A DNA stretch of 64,000 nucleotides, taken from positions 104,550,077-104,614,076 of the forward strand of contig CM076849.1 of NCBI GenBank assembly GCA_039519185.1. Direction: 5' to 3'. This document shows positions 1 to 10,880 of this stretch, in pieces. The notes below the pieces were generated by a model, which saw only the letters and a list, made by a program, of their open reading frames with translations, was not told the origin of the DNA and ran no database searches. The position numbers and the translations under genes are program-made. How positions within the stretch are numbered: position 1 is the first letter of the stretch; every line of letters starts with the position of its first letter. Origin of the DNA: Astragalus membranaceus. Lineage: Eukaryota; Streptophyta; Magnoliopsida; Fabales; Fabaceae.

Positions 1-894
1 TCGGTTCAGCCCTGGCATTCCTCTTTTAAATTTCATGCTAACGGTTCAGCCCTGGCATTTGTCTTTTAAATCCCTTGCTAACGGTTCAGCCCTGGCATTG
101 TCTTTTACATTTTTTATGCTAACGGTTCAGCCCTGGCACTGTCTTTTAATTCTTCATGCTAACGGTTCAGCCCTGGCATTTGTCTTTTAAATCCCTTGCT
201 AACGGTTCAGCCCTGGCATTGTCTTTTACATTTTTTATGCTAATGGTTCAGCCCTGGCACTATCTTTTAATTCTTCATGCTAACGGTTCAGCCCTGGCAT
301 TTGCTTTTAATTTTCTGCTATCGGTTCAGCCCTGGCATTGTCATTTACTTTTTTTATGCTAACGGTTCAGCCCTGGCACTGTCTTTTAATTTTTCATGCT
401 AACGGTTCAGCCCTGGCATTTGCTTTTAATTTTCTGCTATCGGTTCAGCCCTGGTATTCCTCTTTTAAATTTCATGCTAACGGTTCAGCCCTGGCATTTT
501 TCTTTTAAAATCCCTTGCTAACGGTTCAGCCCTGGCATTGTCTTTTACATTTTTTATGCTAACGGTTCAGTCCTGGCACTGTCTTTTAATTTTTCATGCT
601 ATCGGTTCATCCCTGGCATTTGCTTTTAATTTTCTGCTATCGGTTCAGCCCTGGCATTCCTCTTTTAAATTTCATGCTAACGGTTCAGCCCTGGCATTTG
701 TCTTTTAAAATCCCTTGCTAATGGTTCAGCCCTGACATTTGTTTTTAATTTTCTGCTATCGGTCTCGCCCTGGCATTTGCTTTTAATTTTCTGCTATCGG
801 TCTCGCCCTGGCATTTGCTTTTAATTTTCTGCTATCGGTCTCGCCCTGACATTTGCTTTTAATTTTCTGCTATCGGTCTCGCCCTGGCATTTGT
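1..894. repeat. Minisatellite of about 38-45 bp units
   Basis: About twenty tandem units share the core CGGTTCAGCCCTGGCAT followed by a T-rich arm (CTTTTAA...) and ATGCTAA or CTGCTAT. Several variant units alternate in higher-order fashion. From about 745 the units become a homogeneous 38-39 bp form with CGGTCTCGCCCTGGCAT, which suggests recent local expansion. The array begins before the window. It lies directly upstream of a putative LTR, the position of the hypervariable 3' untranslated region of Tat/Ogre retrotransposons, known for tandem repeats. The short ORF through it has no protein character. Confidence 0.9.
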
Positions 895-1328
895 CTTGTG
901 CGAATTTCGTGCCATCCATTCAGCTCTGGCACTGTTACCCATTTTAACTTTAACAGTCAACAGACAGTTGTGCATATTCCACCGATTAAAATTGAGGTTC
1001 GTGTCTGCACTTATTCCTTACTTTGATAATGCAAGAAAACATGGTTTTATGTATTATCTCGTAAGAAAGAAAGCACAGAGGGGCAACTGTGAACACCCAA
1101 TTTTAACCGGTGTATTTTTCTTTTTTTATTTATTTACTTATTTACTTTTCCTTTTACTAAAAAATAATAATAATGAAATAAATCCCTTTGACGAAATATT
1201 CGGTTTGTGCACGTATTCGTCGCGTCATTGTTTTAGCGTCTCATCGTGTTTAGTCCGACATGTTTTGTCGTGTTTCCTTTTAATTTCCCTTTGTTTAGTA
1301 ATAATAATAGGAATATTAAAACAGGAGG
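895..1328 (+). other. Non-coding stretch between minisatellite and LTR
   Basis: No gene is seen. The stretch is AT-rich and ends in a purine run, AACAGGAGG, at about 1319-1328, immediately before TGTGAAAA. This is read as a candidate polypurine tract of the element whose LTR follows. The 145-aa open frame at 896-1333 has a low-complexity composition and matches no family I recognise. Confidence 0.4.
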
Positions 1329-3807
1329 TGTGAAAAAAAAAATTTTTTACAAAATGTCTAGTTACATTTGGCCAAAAAAAATGCCAATAGCCCAATAGGC
1401 CCAAAATAAAGAATTACACCTAACTGTCAAAAAAAAAAAGGGAAAGGCCCAAATAAACCCTAATCTCTGCCAAAGCCGTGCGCCTCCGCTTCTGCTCCTA
1501 AGTTTGCAAAACAAGCTTGCACCAGCTGCCCATGAATCTGAAAACAGCAAGAAAAAAGGAAGACTGAGTCAGCTACACACCAGCCCTGAGTCAGCTACAC
1601 ACAAATCACTAGCTGTCCAGGAGACACTGCTTTAATCAGCAATAATGGAGGATCAAACATTAATTTTCGGTTTCAAAAATATGGCTATAAAATGCTAATC
1701 TGAAAACCAAATTAAAAAAAACACAGTGATTTTCACACAGAAATTCAGAGGAAAAAATAATAACAGGTTCTAGAATTCTGGAAGCAAGAAAAAGGGTAGT
1801 AGCAGTCAAACAGCAGCAGTAGCAGAGTAAACAGCTTAGGGGTGATTTCAGAAGCTGGAATACAGGTTGGTTGCTTACGTCTTAATTTTTGTTCTTTTCG
1901 GTTTTATCTAAGTCAGTATCAAAACCATAGGATAGTACATATGAACTTAAAAAAAATTAGAGTAGTTTTTGAGTTTATGTTGTGTTAGAAATAATTAGGG
2001 CTCAATATTAATACCGTAAGTAGGCTAAAGTTTTAAAAAAAAATTAAGAATGAATTAGTTTTTTTTTTAGTGTTCTGTTTTGAGCATTATACTGTAAATA
2101 GTAGTCTGTTTTAGTATTCTATTAGAAATAGGTTTAGTAATGGAAAATGGGTTTGGTTTAGATAAACAAAAAAAATCAAACTAGGCATAAAAATAGAAAA
2201 TATCAGAACCAGCAGAAGAGATTAGAGTAGAGATGTAAAAAAAGCAAAAAAAATATGAAAGGGGATAGTATATTGACATGCGCGGCCGTGAGGCGAACTC
2301 CGACCACCGTTCACGGTGGTCGTTCTGCAGAATCTGTCGAACACTTGCATGTCGCTGTTACCCCCTTCGCGCCGTCACAACACGTTCCTTCCGTTACCCC
2401 CTTCGCGCCGTCGCACACCCTCAGCTCGTCGCCGTCGGACTCCTCTTCGTTTTCCCCTCCTCGCGTTCGCGTTAGCAGTGGGACGGCCGATCAACGCCCG
2501 CCACTTCCACCGTCGGCCATGGAACAGCCGGTCGGAGACCCCTCCATCGCAACCTCCTCTGGTTTTTCTTCTTTCCTCTCCCTTTTCCTCTCTCACCTTT
2601 TTTTTCTTCGTTTTTTCCTTCCTCTCTCCCCGTAAAACTCTCCCTCTCTCTCTCCCAAGAGTTGCAAACGGCGCTGGGAAGGGGATTGAACAATTAGGTT
2701 TGGTCTGAATATTTGCTCCCTTTTATATGTCCATTTTGTTTATTTATTTTAATTAAAATATCAGATTAGTAATTGCACCCATCCATTTTCGGTTGTACAC
2801 CTCCCCCCTTTGCAAGCCCTTTTCGTTTTTGTTACGCAGACCAGATCTAAAAAAAAAATGAACTGGGCCTTATTAACTGCACCTCCTTTCTAATAATACA
2901 GCCCTCCTGTAAATTACACCCCTATTTTACTATTGCGCCCTCTTTCGTTTTCTTATTTTTATTTATTTATTTCTTTTCAAAATAATTTCTTTTTTTTACT
3001 AAAGCTAAAAAAATGGGGTTGACCGAGATGTACATCTCGTCAATCCTGGTTTAAGAGACTTTAACTGTACAGCTTTGATCTTAAACCCCTTTCAAAAAAA
3101 TTAAAACCAATCAACAAACAAATATTTTCTAGAAGAACTACGTAGCCTTTGATTCTCCACACACGGAGATACGTAGGAGCGGGGCCTCCCCGTCAAGTCA
3201 AATTAATTTTTCCTAATAAATAATCAGTTTTTTTTCATTTTCTTTTAAACATCTATTTTCACAAAAATTATAAAAATGGGTTTGACTGAGATGTACATCT
3301 TGTCCATCCCGGTTTAAGAGACTTTAGCTGTACGGCTTTGATCTTAAACCCCTTCAAAAAAATAAAATCAACCAACCAACAAAAATTTTCGGAAAGAACT
3401 ACGTGACTTTTGAGTTACTCATTGCACCTGAGGATACGTAGGAGCGGGGCTTCCCCGTCAAGTCAAAATAAAATTTTCTTAAATTAATCCTTTGTAAATA
3501 ATTGTTTTTTTTTACTAAATCTTATTAAGTATTATTTTTTGGGTAAACAAATAATTAAACGACTTAATAATTCTTGCGGAAATCAAATTTAGGGTAACTG
3601 TCTTAGGACAGATGTGCTAGGGGTGCAGTGAAATTAGGTTTTCGCCCCTTCCCTACACATAATCGACTCCCGAATCCAACCTAGTTATGCAGACCATAAA
3701 TTAAATGTAGGTTTTTCTCAATTTCCCTATTAAAAATAAATTGGGTGGCGACTCCCTGAAATATCAATTTTTGGGCCGTCTACGTCGGGACCACGGTCAC
3801 GACAACA
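1329..3807 (+). mobile_element. LTR of a Tat/Ogre-like retrotransposon (probable 3' LTR)
   Basis: The unit opens with TGTG after a purine tract and ends with GACAACA at 3807, so the ends are TG and CA. Inside are two copies of a block found in Ogre-type LTRs: a ...TTTAAGAGACTTTA..TGTAC..GCTTTGATC segment and an AACTACGT...GGAGATACGTAGGAGC segment (3136-3190 and 3396-3445). The second is the reverse complement of sequence at 46095-46175 in the other Ogre LTR of this window. The terminal GGTGGCGACTCC motif (about 3745) is also typical. A TATA-like GCTATAAAATGC is at about 1684. No coding region is present. The upstream half of the element lies outside the window. The left boundary is less certain than the right one. 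Confidence 0.6.
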
Positions 3808-4970
3808 GTAATCAATGCTCTGAAAATACTCAAATATCCATGTATGTAATCAAAATGGAAATCGGGTTACTAAACATACATCAACACTGTAAACTAACAA
3901 ATAAAGTAATTTTAGTACATACCTGAAGAGGTGCCGCATATCCAACCATCTGCCTACATTCTTCTTTGTTGGCATCCCTCAGCTGGTCATACAAATGTGC
4001 CAGGGCCAACCCCCAAGGTGTAGCTGCCAGCCTGCTCCAGATCAACCGGCATCCCAAGAGACCCCACCTTCACGTTTGACCCCGACTTGTCAGTAGGGTA
4101 GCCGTAGTCTTGAGCCACTTGAGGTTAACATACAGCCCTCTGCCTGAAATCTGTGCATGAGCATCCTCCGGGTCAGCTCCCAAATAATCAACCAGAAGAT
4201 CCTGTGGCATCGAACTTCGTATAGTCAGGCATATCATAGAACCTGCCCATAATGGGAATGTGCGGAATTAGCGAAACAACGTCGAGGGTGATCGTCATCT
4301 CACCAACCGACAGGTGAAAGATGGATGTGTCCGGTTGCCACCGCTCAATAAAGGCATTTATAAGCCCGACATGGATGTGGGTGAACCCTAAATCCCTAAG
4401 GGGATACAGTCCAGATGCCTCGACATAGTCCAGAATCTATAGTCGCATGGTCACCGTACTCTGCCCGTGTGAATGAATCTTCTGGGACTCATGTTCCTGC
4501 ATTTGTGATGGTATCAGTTAGTCAAACATTTAAGAAAACATAACAATTGAAATAATTATTAAAATACTTATGCTATAAACTTACCACCCCTCCCATATCT
4601 TTCGGGCTATGTGTGAGCCGTAGGTAGCCAATACCGACCCGTCATTTGGACCACCCGATAACGGGTAAGTAGGTGCTGATGTGGAGGACTCACCAACTCG
4701 AGCAGCAGCAGCCGCGTCAGCATGAGCAGCCTGCTACTGATCATCACGAGCTAAGTCAGCAACAGCAAAATGAGCAGCATCAAGCTGAATATCATCCCCA
4801 ATATCATGTGCTGGGTTTGGGTCCATGTGCCTCTGGCTAGACCCGGCTCCGGCTCCAGCTCGTTCATTCACCTTTCTTTTTCGTAGAGAAGTAGTAGGTG
4901 GTGGGCGCCAATCTCTAATGGGCTCGGGCTGGGACTGTGCCCGCAAGTGACCACCTCTAGTCTTTGCCAT
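3808..4970 (-). pseudogene. Plant mobile domain (PMD/MAIL-type) gene, broken
   Basis: The reverse strand starts with MAKTRGGHLRAQSQPEP, a typical N-terminus of legume proteins annotated as protein phosphatase 7 long-form homologue or MAIN-LIKE. Exon 1 (4970-4585) includes GGPNDGSVLATYGSHIARK. A GTAAG donor, an intron and a TGCAG acceptor lead to exon 2 (4496-3923) with FIERWQPDTSIFHL, SVGEMTITLD and HIPIMGRFYDMPDY, the PMD core. A GTATG donor is at 3922, and a TTTTCAG acceptor opens a third exon at 3819 that is cut after about 12 bases by the LTR. The frame is broken by TAG at 4734-4736, TAG near 4440, a phase mismatch at the exon 1/2 join and a further shift near 4205. PMD domains occur in nuclear silencing factors and in transposon-derived proteins. 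This copy is a relic. Confidence in the family is high. Confidence 0.8.
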
Positions 4971-5289
4971 ACCTAAATGATTAAAAAAAGTGGATTTAAT
5001 ACCAACACATTAACAGTACAACATCATTCTGTAATGCAGCAACATCAAACTGATACGACAGTAAAGAACCATACAGCTTTGGCACTAAATTTCCAGTCCG
5101 TTCATTCTACCAAAATTATGTAAAACATGTACGGTTGTTTGATGCCAGGCCGATTCGGCAATATACTTCCGGACTCAGTTTTTTTCCAATTTTTGTACGG
5201 GTTCGGTACTATAGTACCGAACCAAGCTCAGATCTAGAAAAAAACGCAATCGCAGAAACGAAGAGAGCGAAACGAGATACATACCTATA

Positions 5290-5470
5290 CTTTCGAATGA
5301 GGGAGAGGCGCGAAGAGAGTGAGTGAGAGAGACGCGAATGAGAGTGAGAGAGGCGAGGGAGAGAATGGGAGAGTGATGGGAGAGTGAGGTACGATGGTTA
5401 GGTTTTAAGGGGGGTGTGGGGTGTGTGAGAGAGGGAGAATGTGAGGGAAGTTAGGGTATTTTGGGGATTT
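5290..5470. repeat. GA-rich low-complexity tract
   Basis: Degenerate GAGAGTGAGAGAGGCGA units continue into a G-rich GGGGGGTGTGGGGTGTG stretch. This is simple-sequence DNA upstream of the PMD relic. No gene is seen in 4971-5530. Confidence 0.7.
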
Positions 5471-5530
5471 TTATGGGTTGGGGGTGTCCAATGAGTAAAG
5501 GAATTGTAGGAAGTAGGGGTCAAAATTATA

Positions 5531-5700
5531 CACAAAAAGCAATACGAACGGCCCAAAAAAGAAAGTAGGCCCAAGTTTGTGTATAAGGTTCGGTAATTAC
5601 ATGGCACTGCTAACTAGGAATACACAATGAGATGTCTGTCCTACTTTTCGGTGGTAAATCTTGATGTGTGTGCATGAGATTATTAGTACTAATTAACATG
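5531..5700. repeat. Diverged direct repeat, copy 1
   Basis: AACGGCCCAAAA.AGAAAGTAGGCCC, GTTTGTGTATAAGG, AATTACAT.GCA and the end of the block AGTA.TAATTAAC recur in the same order at 8530-8665. The second copy lacks about 30 bases near the end. The two copies bracket about 2.8 kb that contains palindromes, a MULE-like fragment and a large inverted repeat. This points to an old segmental duplication of the flank. Confidence 0.75.
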
Positions 5701-6393
5701 ATTCTTTTTTTTGAGGGGGAAGATGACTAATTTTCTGGGAAAATGCCTTTTGTAACCATTGATTTAATGTTTTTATATTCAATGGACTAGATTTTTTATG
5801 GACAACTGGTTTTACAATAAGTAGTGCATGGATATGATATTTATTAAAAAGTCCTTGTATAATGTTATAATTATTGTTTTATCTTTATGATATTGTCCCC
5901 CAAATTTTCACCTGCATATTCTTTTTTACCAACGCCTTTTTTTGACGAATTTTACCAACGCCTATATATTCATGAGAAGTTATATTCTTAAATTGATAGC
6001 CTATAAAATTAATTTTAATTGATCATTTTTGTTTGATGAATTTTTTAATTGATCAGTTTTTTTTGACATCGATCAATTTGTTAATTTATTATTGTATAAT
6101 ATTAACAATTAACAATAATTTTGACAGTTGTGTCAAAATAAACAATAATTTTGACAGTAGTTTTATCTATTTGTTGACTAGAGTTTTACAAAAGGAAGGT
6201 TTTTAAAAATTTTGATCTTTAATTTATTTTTGACAGTAAATGTGATTTTCTTTTAACAAGGACAATAAATGTGATTGATTGTCCAATCATTGTACAGAAA
6301 ATTTGTAGTAATTCATTGATAACCTAATTGTTTAAAGTAAATTGTGTCGTAAATTACTATGTAATAATTAATACTAATTTCAGTAATAAATTT
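5701..6393. other. AT-rich intergenic stretch, no gene seen
   Basis: Very AT-rich sequence with several TTGATCA/TTGACAGT-like short repeats (about 6020-6180). No ORF with protein character and no clear element ends were found. Confidence 0.5.
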
Positions 6394-6845
6394 TTAATTT
6401 ACACCCAGAATTGCTGATACGCCCACCTTTGCACCCCTCTTCTTCCTCGCGACCAAAATTGCGCAGCTTTTCTTCAAAACCCTAAAATGTCTCCCTTTCT
6501 CATTGACACTCCGTTTGGTTTCCACGTACAGCTCCAAAGGACTAAGAGTTTGAAACATGTCATGAAAGTTCAACATAGCTCGTATGTCATCGTCAGCCTT
6601 AACATCCATGGAGGACTAGGAAACACGACCGTCATCTTTAACACTGGGTTTGCGAAAAGTGATACTACTAACCTCTCGGTCATCACTCTGCACTTGAACC
6701 TTACGCTCTATTTTATCTTTCAAAGCATCGAAGGTGATGTCGTGCTTGAGCCTGCATAAAACAGGATCTAGACAGGAGAAACGAATATCATCTTCTCTTC
6801 TGGTGATTTTACCACGTGATGAACAGCGGTAAGTGTACCGTCTCT
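6394..6845 (-). pseudogene. MULE-like (mudrA-type) N-terminal fragment
   Basis: Read on the minus strand, the segment from about 6845 gives CRLKHDITFDALKDKIERK, then SSITFRKPSVKDDGRV, a stop at about 6610, then DIRAMLNFHDMFQTLSP and ELYVETKRS. This order of motifs is that of the short N-terminal (PB1-like) region of plant Mutator-like transposases. The zinc finger and MULE catalytic domains are absent. It is a decayed fragment with at least one stop. The family is assigned from memory of the motif pattern only, so it is moderately secure. The plus-strand frame over the same bases is a shadow. Confidence 0.5.
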
Positions 6846-7129
6846 TGAGTATTGAGTTGAAAAAGTGTTCATTTTGGAGTGTGTTGGTGTGAAAGAAGTA
6901 GATCAGAGTGAAATGTTGGTGTGAAAAAACTAGGCTAACTATGAGTATTTATAGAAATGGTCATTGATTCTGTGTCGTTAATCAATATGGTCAGTGGGAT
7001 CTAGACCGTTAAAAATCTATTCGTTCCGGCACAATTCTCAAGACGTACAAAAGTGGGTCGTTGATTAAATTTGTCAGTGCGATCTTGGCTGTCAAAATTA
7101 TTTCAGTCAAAAAATTAAATAAATAAATT

Positions 7130-7440
7130 ATTAATTTTTAGAATAACAGATTTCTCTCTTTATTAGAGAAAACCGTTTTGCAAAAATACAAAATGGATTT
7201 TTCTGATAAAGAGATAAATCTGCTTTGATATACCAACAATAACAGATTTAACTCTTTATCAGATAAATCTGTTATGATAAAATTCAAAACGGATTTATCT
7301 CTTTATTAGATATATCTGTTTTGCAATTTTATGTTAAATGGATTTATTTAATTAAGAGATAAATCTGTATTGATTTTTTTTTCCAAACGAACTTATCTTT
7401 TAATTAGATAAATCCGTTTAAAAAATTTCATAGGGGTAAA
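7130..7440. repeat. Array of AGATTTATCTCTTTAT palindromes
   Basis: Five or so imperfect units of about 60 bp each contain an inverted pair, such as ACAGATTTATCTCTTTATC followed by AGATAAATCTGTT. Each unit can fold into a hairpin of about 15 bp. Between hairpins lie short A/T-rich linkers. No coding content. Confidence 0.75.
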
Positions 7441-7564
7441 ATGGGAATAAAAAAAATGGTGGTAGTATAGTGTCTAATGGTGGGGTACAAAAAATGCGGC
7501 CATCCTGGTATTCGTAAGTCAGCCGGCTACTAGTCAAGGTCTTCGTTTTTCAAGTTCGAACGAC

Positions 7565-8505
7565 AGAATGGACGGGCTTTTCCCACACCCCTTCCTACTC
7601 ACTCCACGCCCCCTAACTCCAAATATTCCAAAACTACCCTTAATGAGAGGACTTGCTTACGTGCGATTCGGTTGAGGCCAACCGAATATATTCGGCTAGG
7701 CCCAATCAAACGTGTATTTTTTTGAGACACACCCTTTTTTATCTTTTTTACACTATTCGGTTGACCTCAACCGAAATTTTTCGGTTGACCTCAACCGAAC
7801 GTGTATTTTTTCTGAGACACACCTCTTTTTACCTTTTTTATACTATTCGGTTGACCTCAACTGAATCCTTATACAGTACTGCCAAAACGGTCCACGCCTT
7901 ATTAAGAAAACTTAGCTTTATCAAGCTACCAAAGAAGAAATTCCAAAATAAGAAGGTAGTTTGCGTGAATGTGAAGATATAAGCTACACTGGACAGTCAA
8001 ACTCTTTGTCCCAATGTCTAATAATCAGCAAGCAGGAAAAAGTCACAAGTCTCTCTACAAAACTAGAATTATTTCAAACATCAACATTTTTAAGTCAAAA
8101 GTCACAACTCTCTCTACAAAACTAGACTCTAGCTCTATTTTCTGTTAGGCAGTGGGTAGATAAAATAAATAAAGGTAATCCTAACTTTGATGGAAAAACC
8201 TTTGAGCATTAAGCAAGGACAACCACTAGTTTGCGGGTATCAGAGTGGATCATTTCTTCTTATACCGTTTTGGCAGTACTGTATAAGAATTCAGTTGTTG
8301 TCAACCGAAATATTTCGGTTGAGGTCAACCGAATAGTGTAAAAGAGGTAAAAAATGGGTATGTCTGAAAAAAAATACACGTTCGGTTAGGCCTAACCGAA
8401 AGTGTTCAGTTGATCCTAACCGAATCGGTGAAATGGCCTTTTGGTCATTTCGCAGGGTTTAGGGGTGTGGAGTGAGTAGGGAGGGATGTGGGAAAAGTAT
8501 GGGCC
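7565..8505. repeat. Large inverted repeat with nested TTCGGTTGACC palindromes
   Basis: The left arm (7565-7895) reads CCCACACCCCTTCCTACTCA, then ATTCGGTTGAGGCCAACCG, two ACGTGTATTTTTT..GAGACACACC blocks, CTATTCGGTTGACCTCAACCG and finally TTATACAGTACTGCCAAAAC. The right arm (about 8262-8505) carries the same modules in reverse complement, from GTTTTGGCAGTACTGTATAA to TGAGTAGGGAGGGATGTGGG. The arms are about 240-330 bp and imperfect. The 370-bp centre (7896-8261) is unrelated except for a duplicated CTCTCTACAAAACTAGA. Inside each arm, TTCGGTTGAGGTCAACCGAA forms its own short palindrome. It resembles a foldback element. No target duplication was identified. Confidence 0.8.
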
Positions 8506-8529
8506 AAAAATGCTATCCCAACATGAGCC

Positions 8530-8665
8530 CATGAAGCGTGTGAACGGCCCAAAAGAGAAAGTAGGCCCAAGTTTGTGTATAAGGAAAGTTCAATAATTAC
8601 ATAGCAGTGCTACGCTAGAACTAGGAATGCACGATGACTGTGAGTGCATGGGATTAGTATTAATT
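8530..8665. repeat. Diverged direct repeat, copy 2
   Basis: Matches 5531-5700 (AACGGCCCAAAAGAGAAAGT, TTTGTGTATAAGG, AATTACATAGCAGTGCTA, TAGTATTAATTAAC). It starts just outside the right arm of the inverted repeat. Confidence 0.75.
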
Positions 8666-9936
8666 AACTTTTTAATGAAGCGCGTTGATTATTTTATATC
8701 GTTCCCTGCCTGTTGCTGTTTTTGAAGCTTAATTGCTTTTGGTATAGACCATAGATAGATGTATATTGAAATTTAAGAACACAATTCAATTATTTCTATC
8801 ACAAACAAGCCGACATCGTTTGAATTTGAGGAATGAGCATGATACTTTTTATGCGGGTGAATGCCTTTTCACCTTGTTGTAGTATACTATAGCCATTGCT
8901 TTTACACTAGGGTGGCTCCCTTAAACACAGCTTGTGTTGCATCCCTAAAATACAACATGTAGCTCATCATTTTTGTATCTTTCTAACTATCCTCCTCCTT
9001 TCATTAATTATTCCATGTCTGGCTGGTTTCCAAGTAGAACTCATATGAAATATTAGTATTAAATTTTTAACAGATACTTTGAGTAGGGTATTATAGTACC
9101 GTCTAATATTAGTCTTTGAAAAAAATTGTTCATATCCATGTTTGAGCAGCAACTTCGTTCACTATCCACATACTCTCTCTCTCTCTCTCTAGTACCTAAG
9201 TGGTTATACCAATAATCATGCTTTATCATTATTCCATTGCTTTCATTTCATGTTGAACCGAACCGAACCGAAACAGCTTCCTAGGAGCAAAAGAAGTTTG
9301 CTTTTTATTAATATTAAAGTTAGTTCAGGAATCTAAAAGAGTTCTCTACACTCTCAAGTCCCAACCTTTCCTTTCTATTATTCAGAAGTATAATGATTAA
9401 TCATTAGCCATGAATAACAACTCGAGAGAGCAAGCACTCTTTCAAATTTAATTACTAATTGTCTTGGAACAAAATCAGTCACCGCACAAAAAATAACTTA
9501 AATTTAAATTAATTCAGACTCTCTTTCGTTTGACTTTATTATCTCTGTTTCTTTACGAGGTTCTTTCAGTAATTTACTTTTGGGGTGCTGTTAAAGTGAA
9601 AGACCAAACGTGACATCATGTATTCAATAACAAGACTAAATAATGTATGAAAATGTCGGAAACTAATTAAAAATACTGTTAATGTAAGAGATTAAATTGA
9701 GCTTTTTCTAAAATTGGAGCGAAGAAACTCGCGATTAACTCGCTCAATATTTACTAATAATCGCAAGACAATTTTCTTTTTGCCAATAAGAATAGATTGG
9801 TATAAATGAAATAATTACATAACAACTAAATTGAGTGTAACTATTTTAACATTTAAATAGACATATATAAATTCAATAAAAAATATAGAGATATAAATAT
9901 ATATTTTGTTAATGGAAAGTTTAACCTGTGGCAGTC
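8666..9936. other. Intergenic stretch, no gene seen
   Basis: AT-rich, with a (TC)n run at 9173-9190 and GAACC repeats at 9255-9271. No ORF with recognisable content. The sequence next to 9936 is the left flank of the copia insertion and may be a remote piece of the interrupted gene at 20357-20825, but I cannot show this. Confidence 0.5.
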
Positions 9937-9941
9937 CTTTA

Positions 9942-10174
9942 TGTCAGAAGATTAGACACGATAATGATCACGCAGTTCGGCCAAACTTTGCCTAAGTTTG
10001 CGACTACAGAGTAGCTGTAGTTCCGTTTTATTGATTATGTTTCGATACCTTGAGTACAAGCACAAAATCGTTTAAATAGGCTTTTCTCTGAGAAAACCTA
10101 ACGGGTCTGGGCCAAATACATATAAATAAATCTACAAATCTACAATTTACAATTTCCTTATTTCCTTATTCACA
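9942..10174 (-). repeat. Copia 3' LTR
   Basis: 233 bp, TG..CA. It differs from the 5' LTR at scattered positions (for example GATAATGATC against GATATTGATC), so the element is not recent. A polypurine tract adjoins its inner edge. Confidence 0.93.
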
Positions 10175-10187
10175 TCCCCCCTCAAAT
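10175..10187 (-). other. Copia polypurine tract
   Basis: On the minus strand TTTGAGGGGGGA directly precedes the 3' LTR start TGTGAATAAGG. This is the expected plus-strand primer of copia elements. Confidence 0.85.
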
Positions 10188-10189
10188 TG

Positions 10190-10880
10190 ATGCGGGTCAT
10201 CAAGGAGCATCAATTTGCTGACAAGAAACTGATGGCGCGGACAAGGAACAGCTTTGGTCAAAATATCTGCAACTTAAAATTGAGTATTGATATGAGGGAT
10301 GGATATAACATGATTATCATAGGCTTCACGAATAGCATGACAATCAACTTCGATATGCTTAGTACGCTCATGAAAAACCGAATTTGCAACAACCTGAATG
10401 GTACTTGTATTGTCAGCATAGAGAGAAGTCGGTTCAGTTTGACGAAATCCAAGTTCACCCAAAAGACCATGAAGCCAAAGTATTTCGGAGCATGCCGTAG
10501 ACATAGCACGATACTCCGATTCGGTTGAGGACTTAGAGACTCTCACTTGCTTATTACTTTTCCATGAGATCAACGAAGAACCAAGAAACATGCACCAACC
10601 AGTGACAGAGCGGCGAGTGTCAGGACACCCAGCCCAATCAGCATCACTGTAGGCACTCAACTTAAGGGGGGTTCCACTAGGAAAGAATAAACCCCGTTGA
10701 GAGGTACCTTTCAAGTAGCGAATTAAACGACGAACCGCTGCCACGTGAAGATGACGAGGAGAATGCACGAACTGACTTACTTGCTGAACGGCAAATGAAA
10801 TGTCGGGTCGTGTAATGGTCAAGTAGTTAAGACTACCCACGAGCTGTCGATACAATAAAGGATCAGTCAAAAGTTCACCC
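10190..10880 (-). pseudogene. Copia RNase H / end of pol
   Basis: Motifs in order are LLYRQLVGSLNYL, RPDISFAVQQVSQF, RRLIRYLKGT, YSDADWAGCPDTRRSVTG (RNase H), SKSSTESEYRAM, WLHGLLGELG, LYADNTS and KHIEVDCH. A TAA at 10274-10276 interrupts the frame. Beyond it VADILTKAV continues almost to the polypurine tract, so the natural C-terminus lies near 10190. The upstream side is cut by the solo LTR at 10881 and continues at 12305. Confidence 0.9.

Noticed and set aside
156..362. A 68-aa ORF in the first minisatellite
   Set aside because: Repeat-derived frame repeating the unit MLTVQPWH, not a gene.
1..894. CRISPR-like spaced repeat
   Set aside because: Units are directly tandem with no unique spacers, and the DNA is plant nuclear.
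2255..2708. Overlapping ORFs of 65-130 aa
   Set aside because: They lie in the GC-richer leader-like part of the LTR. Several frames are open at once and no protein family is recognisable.
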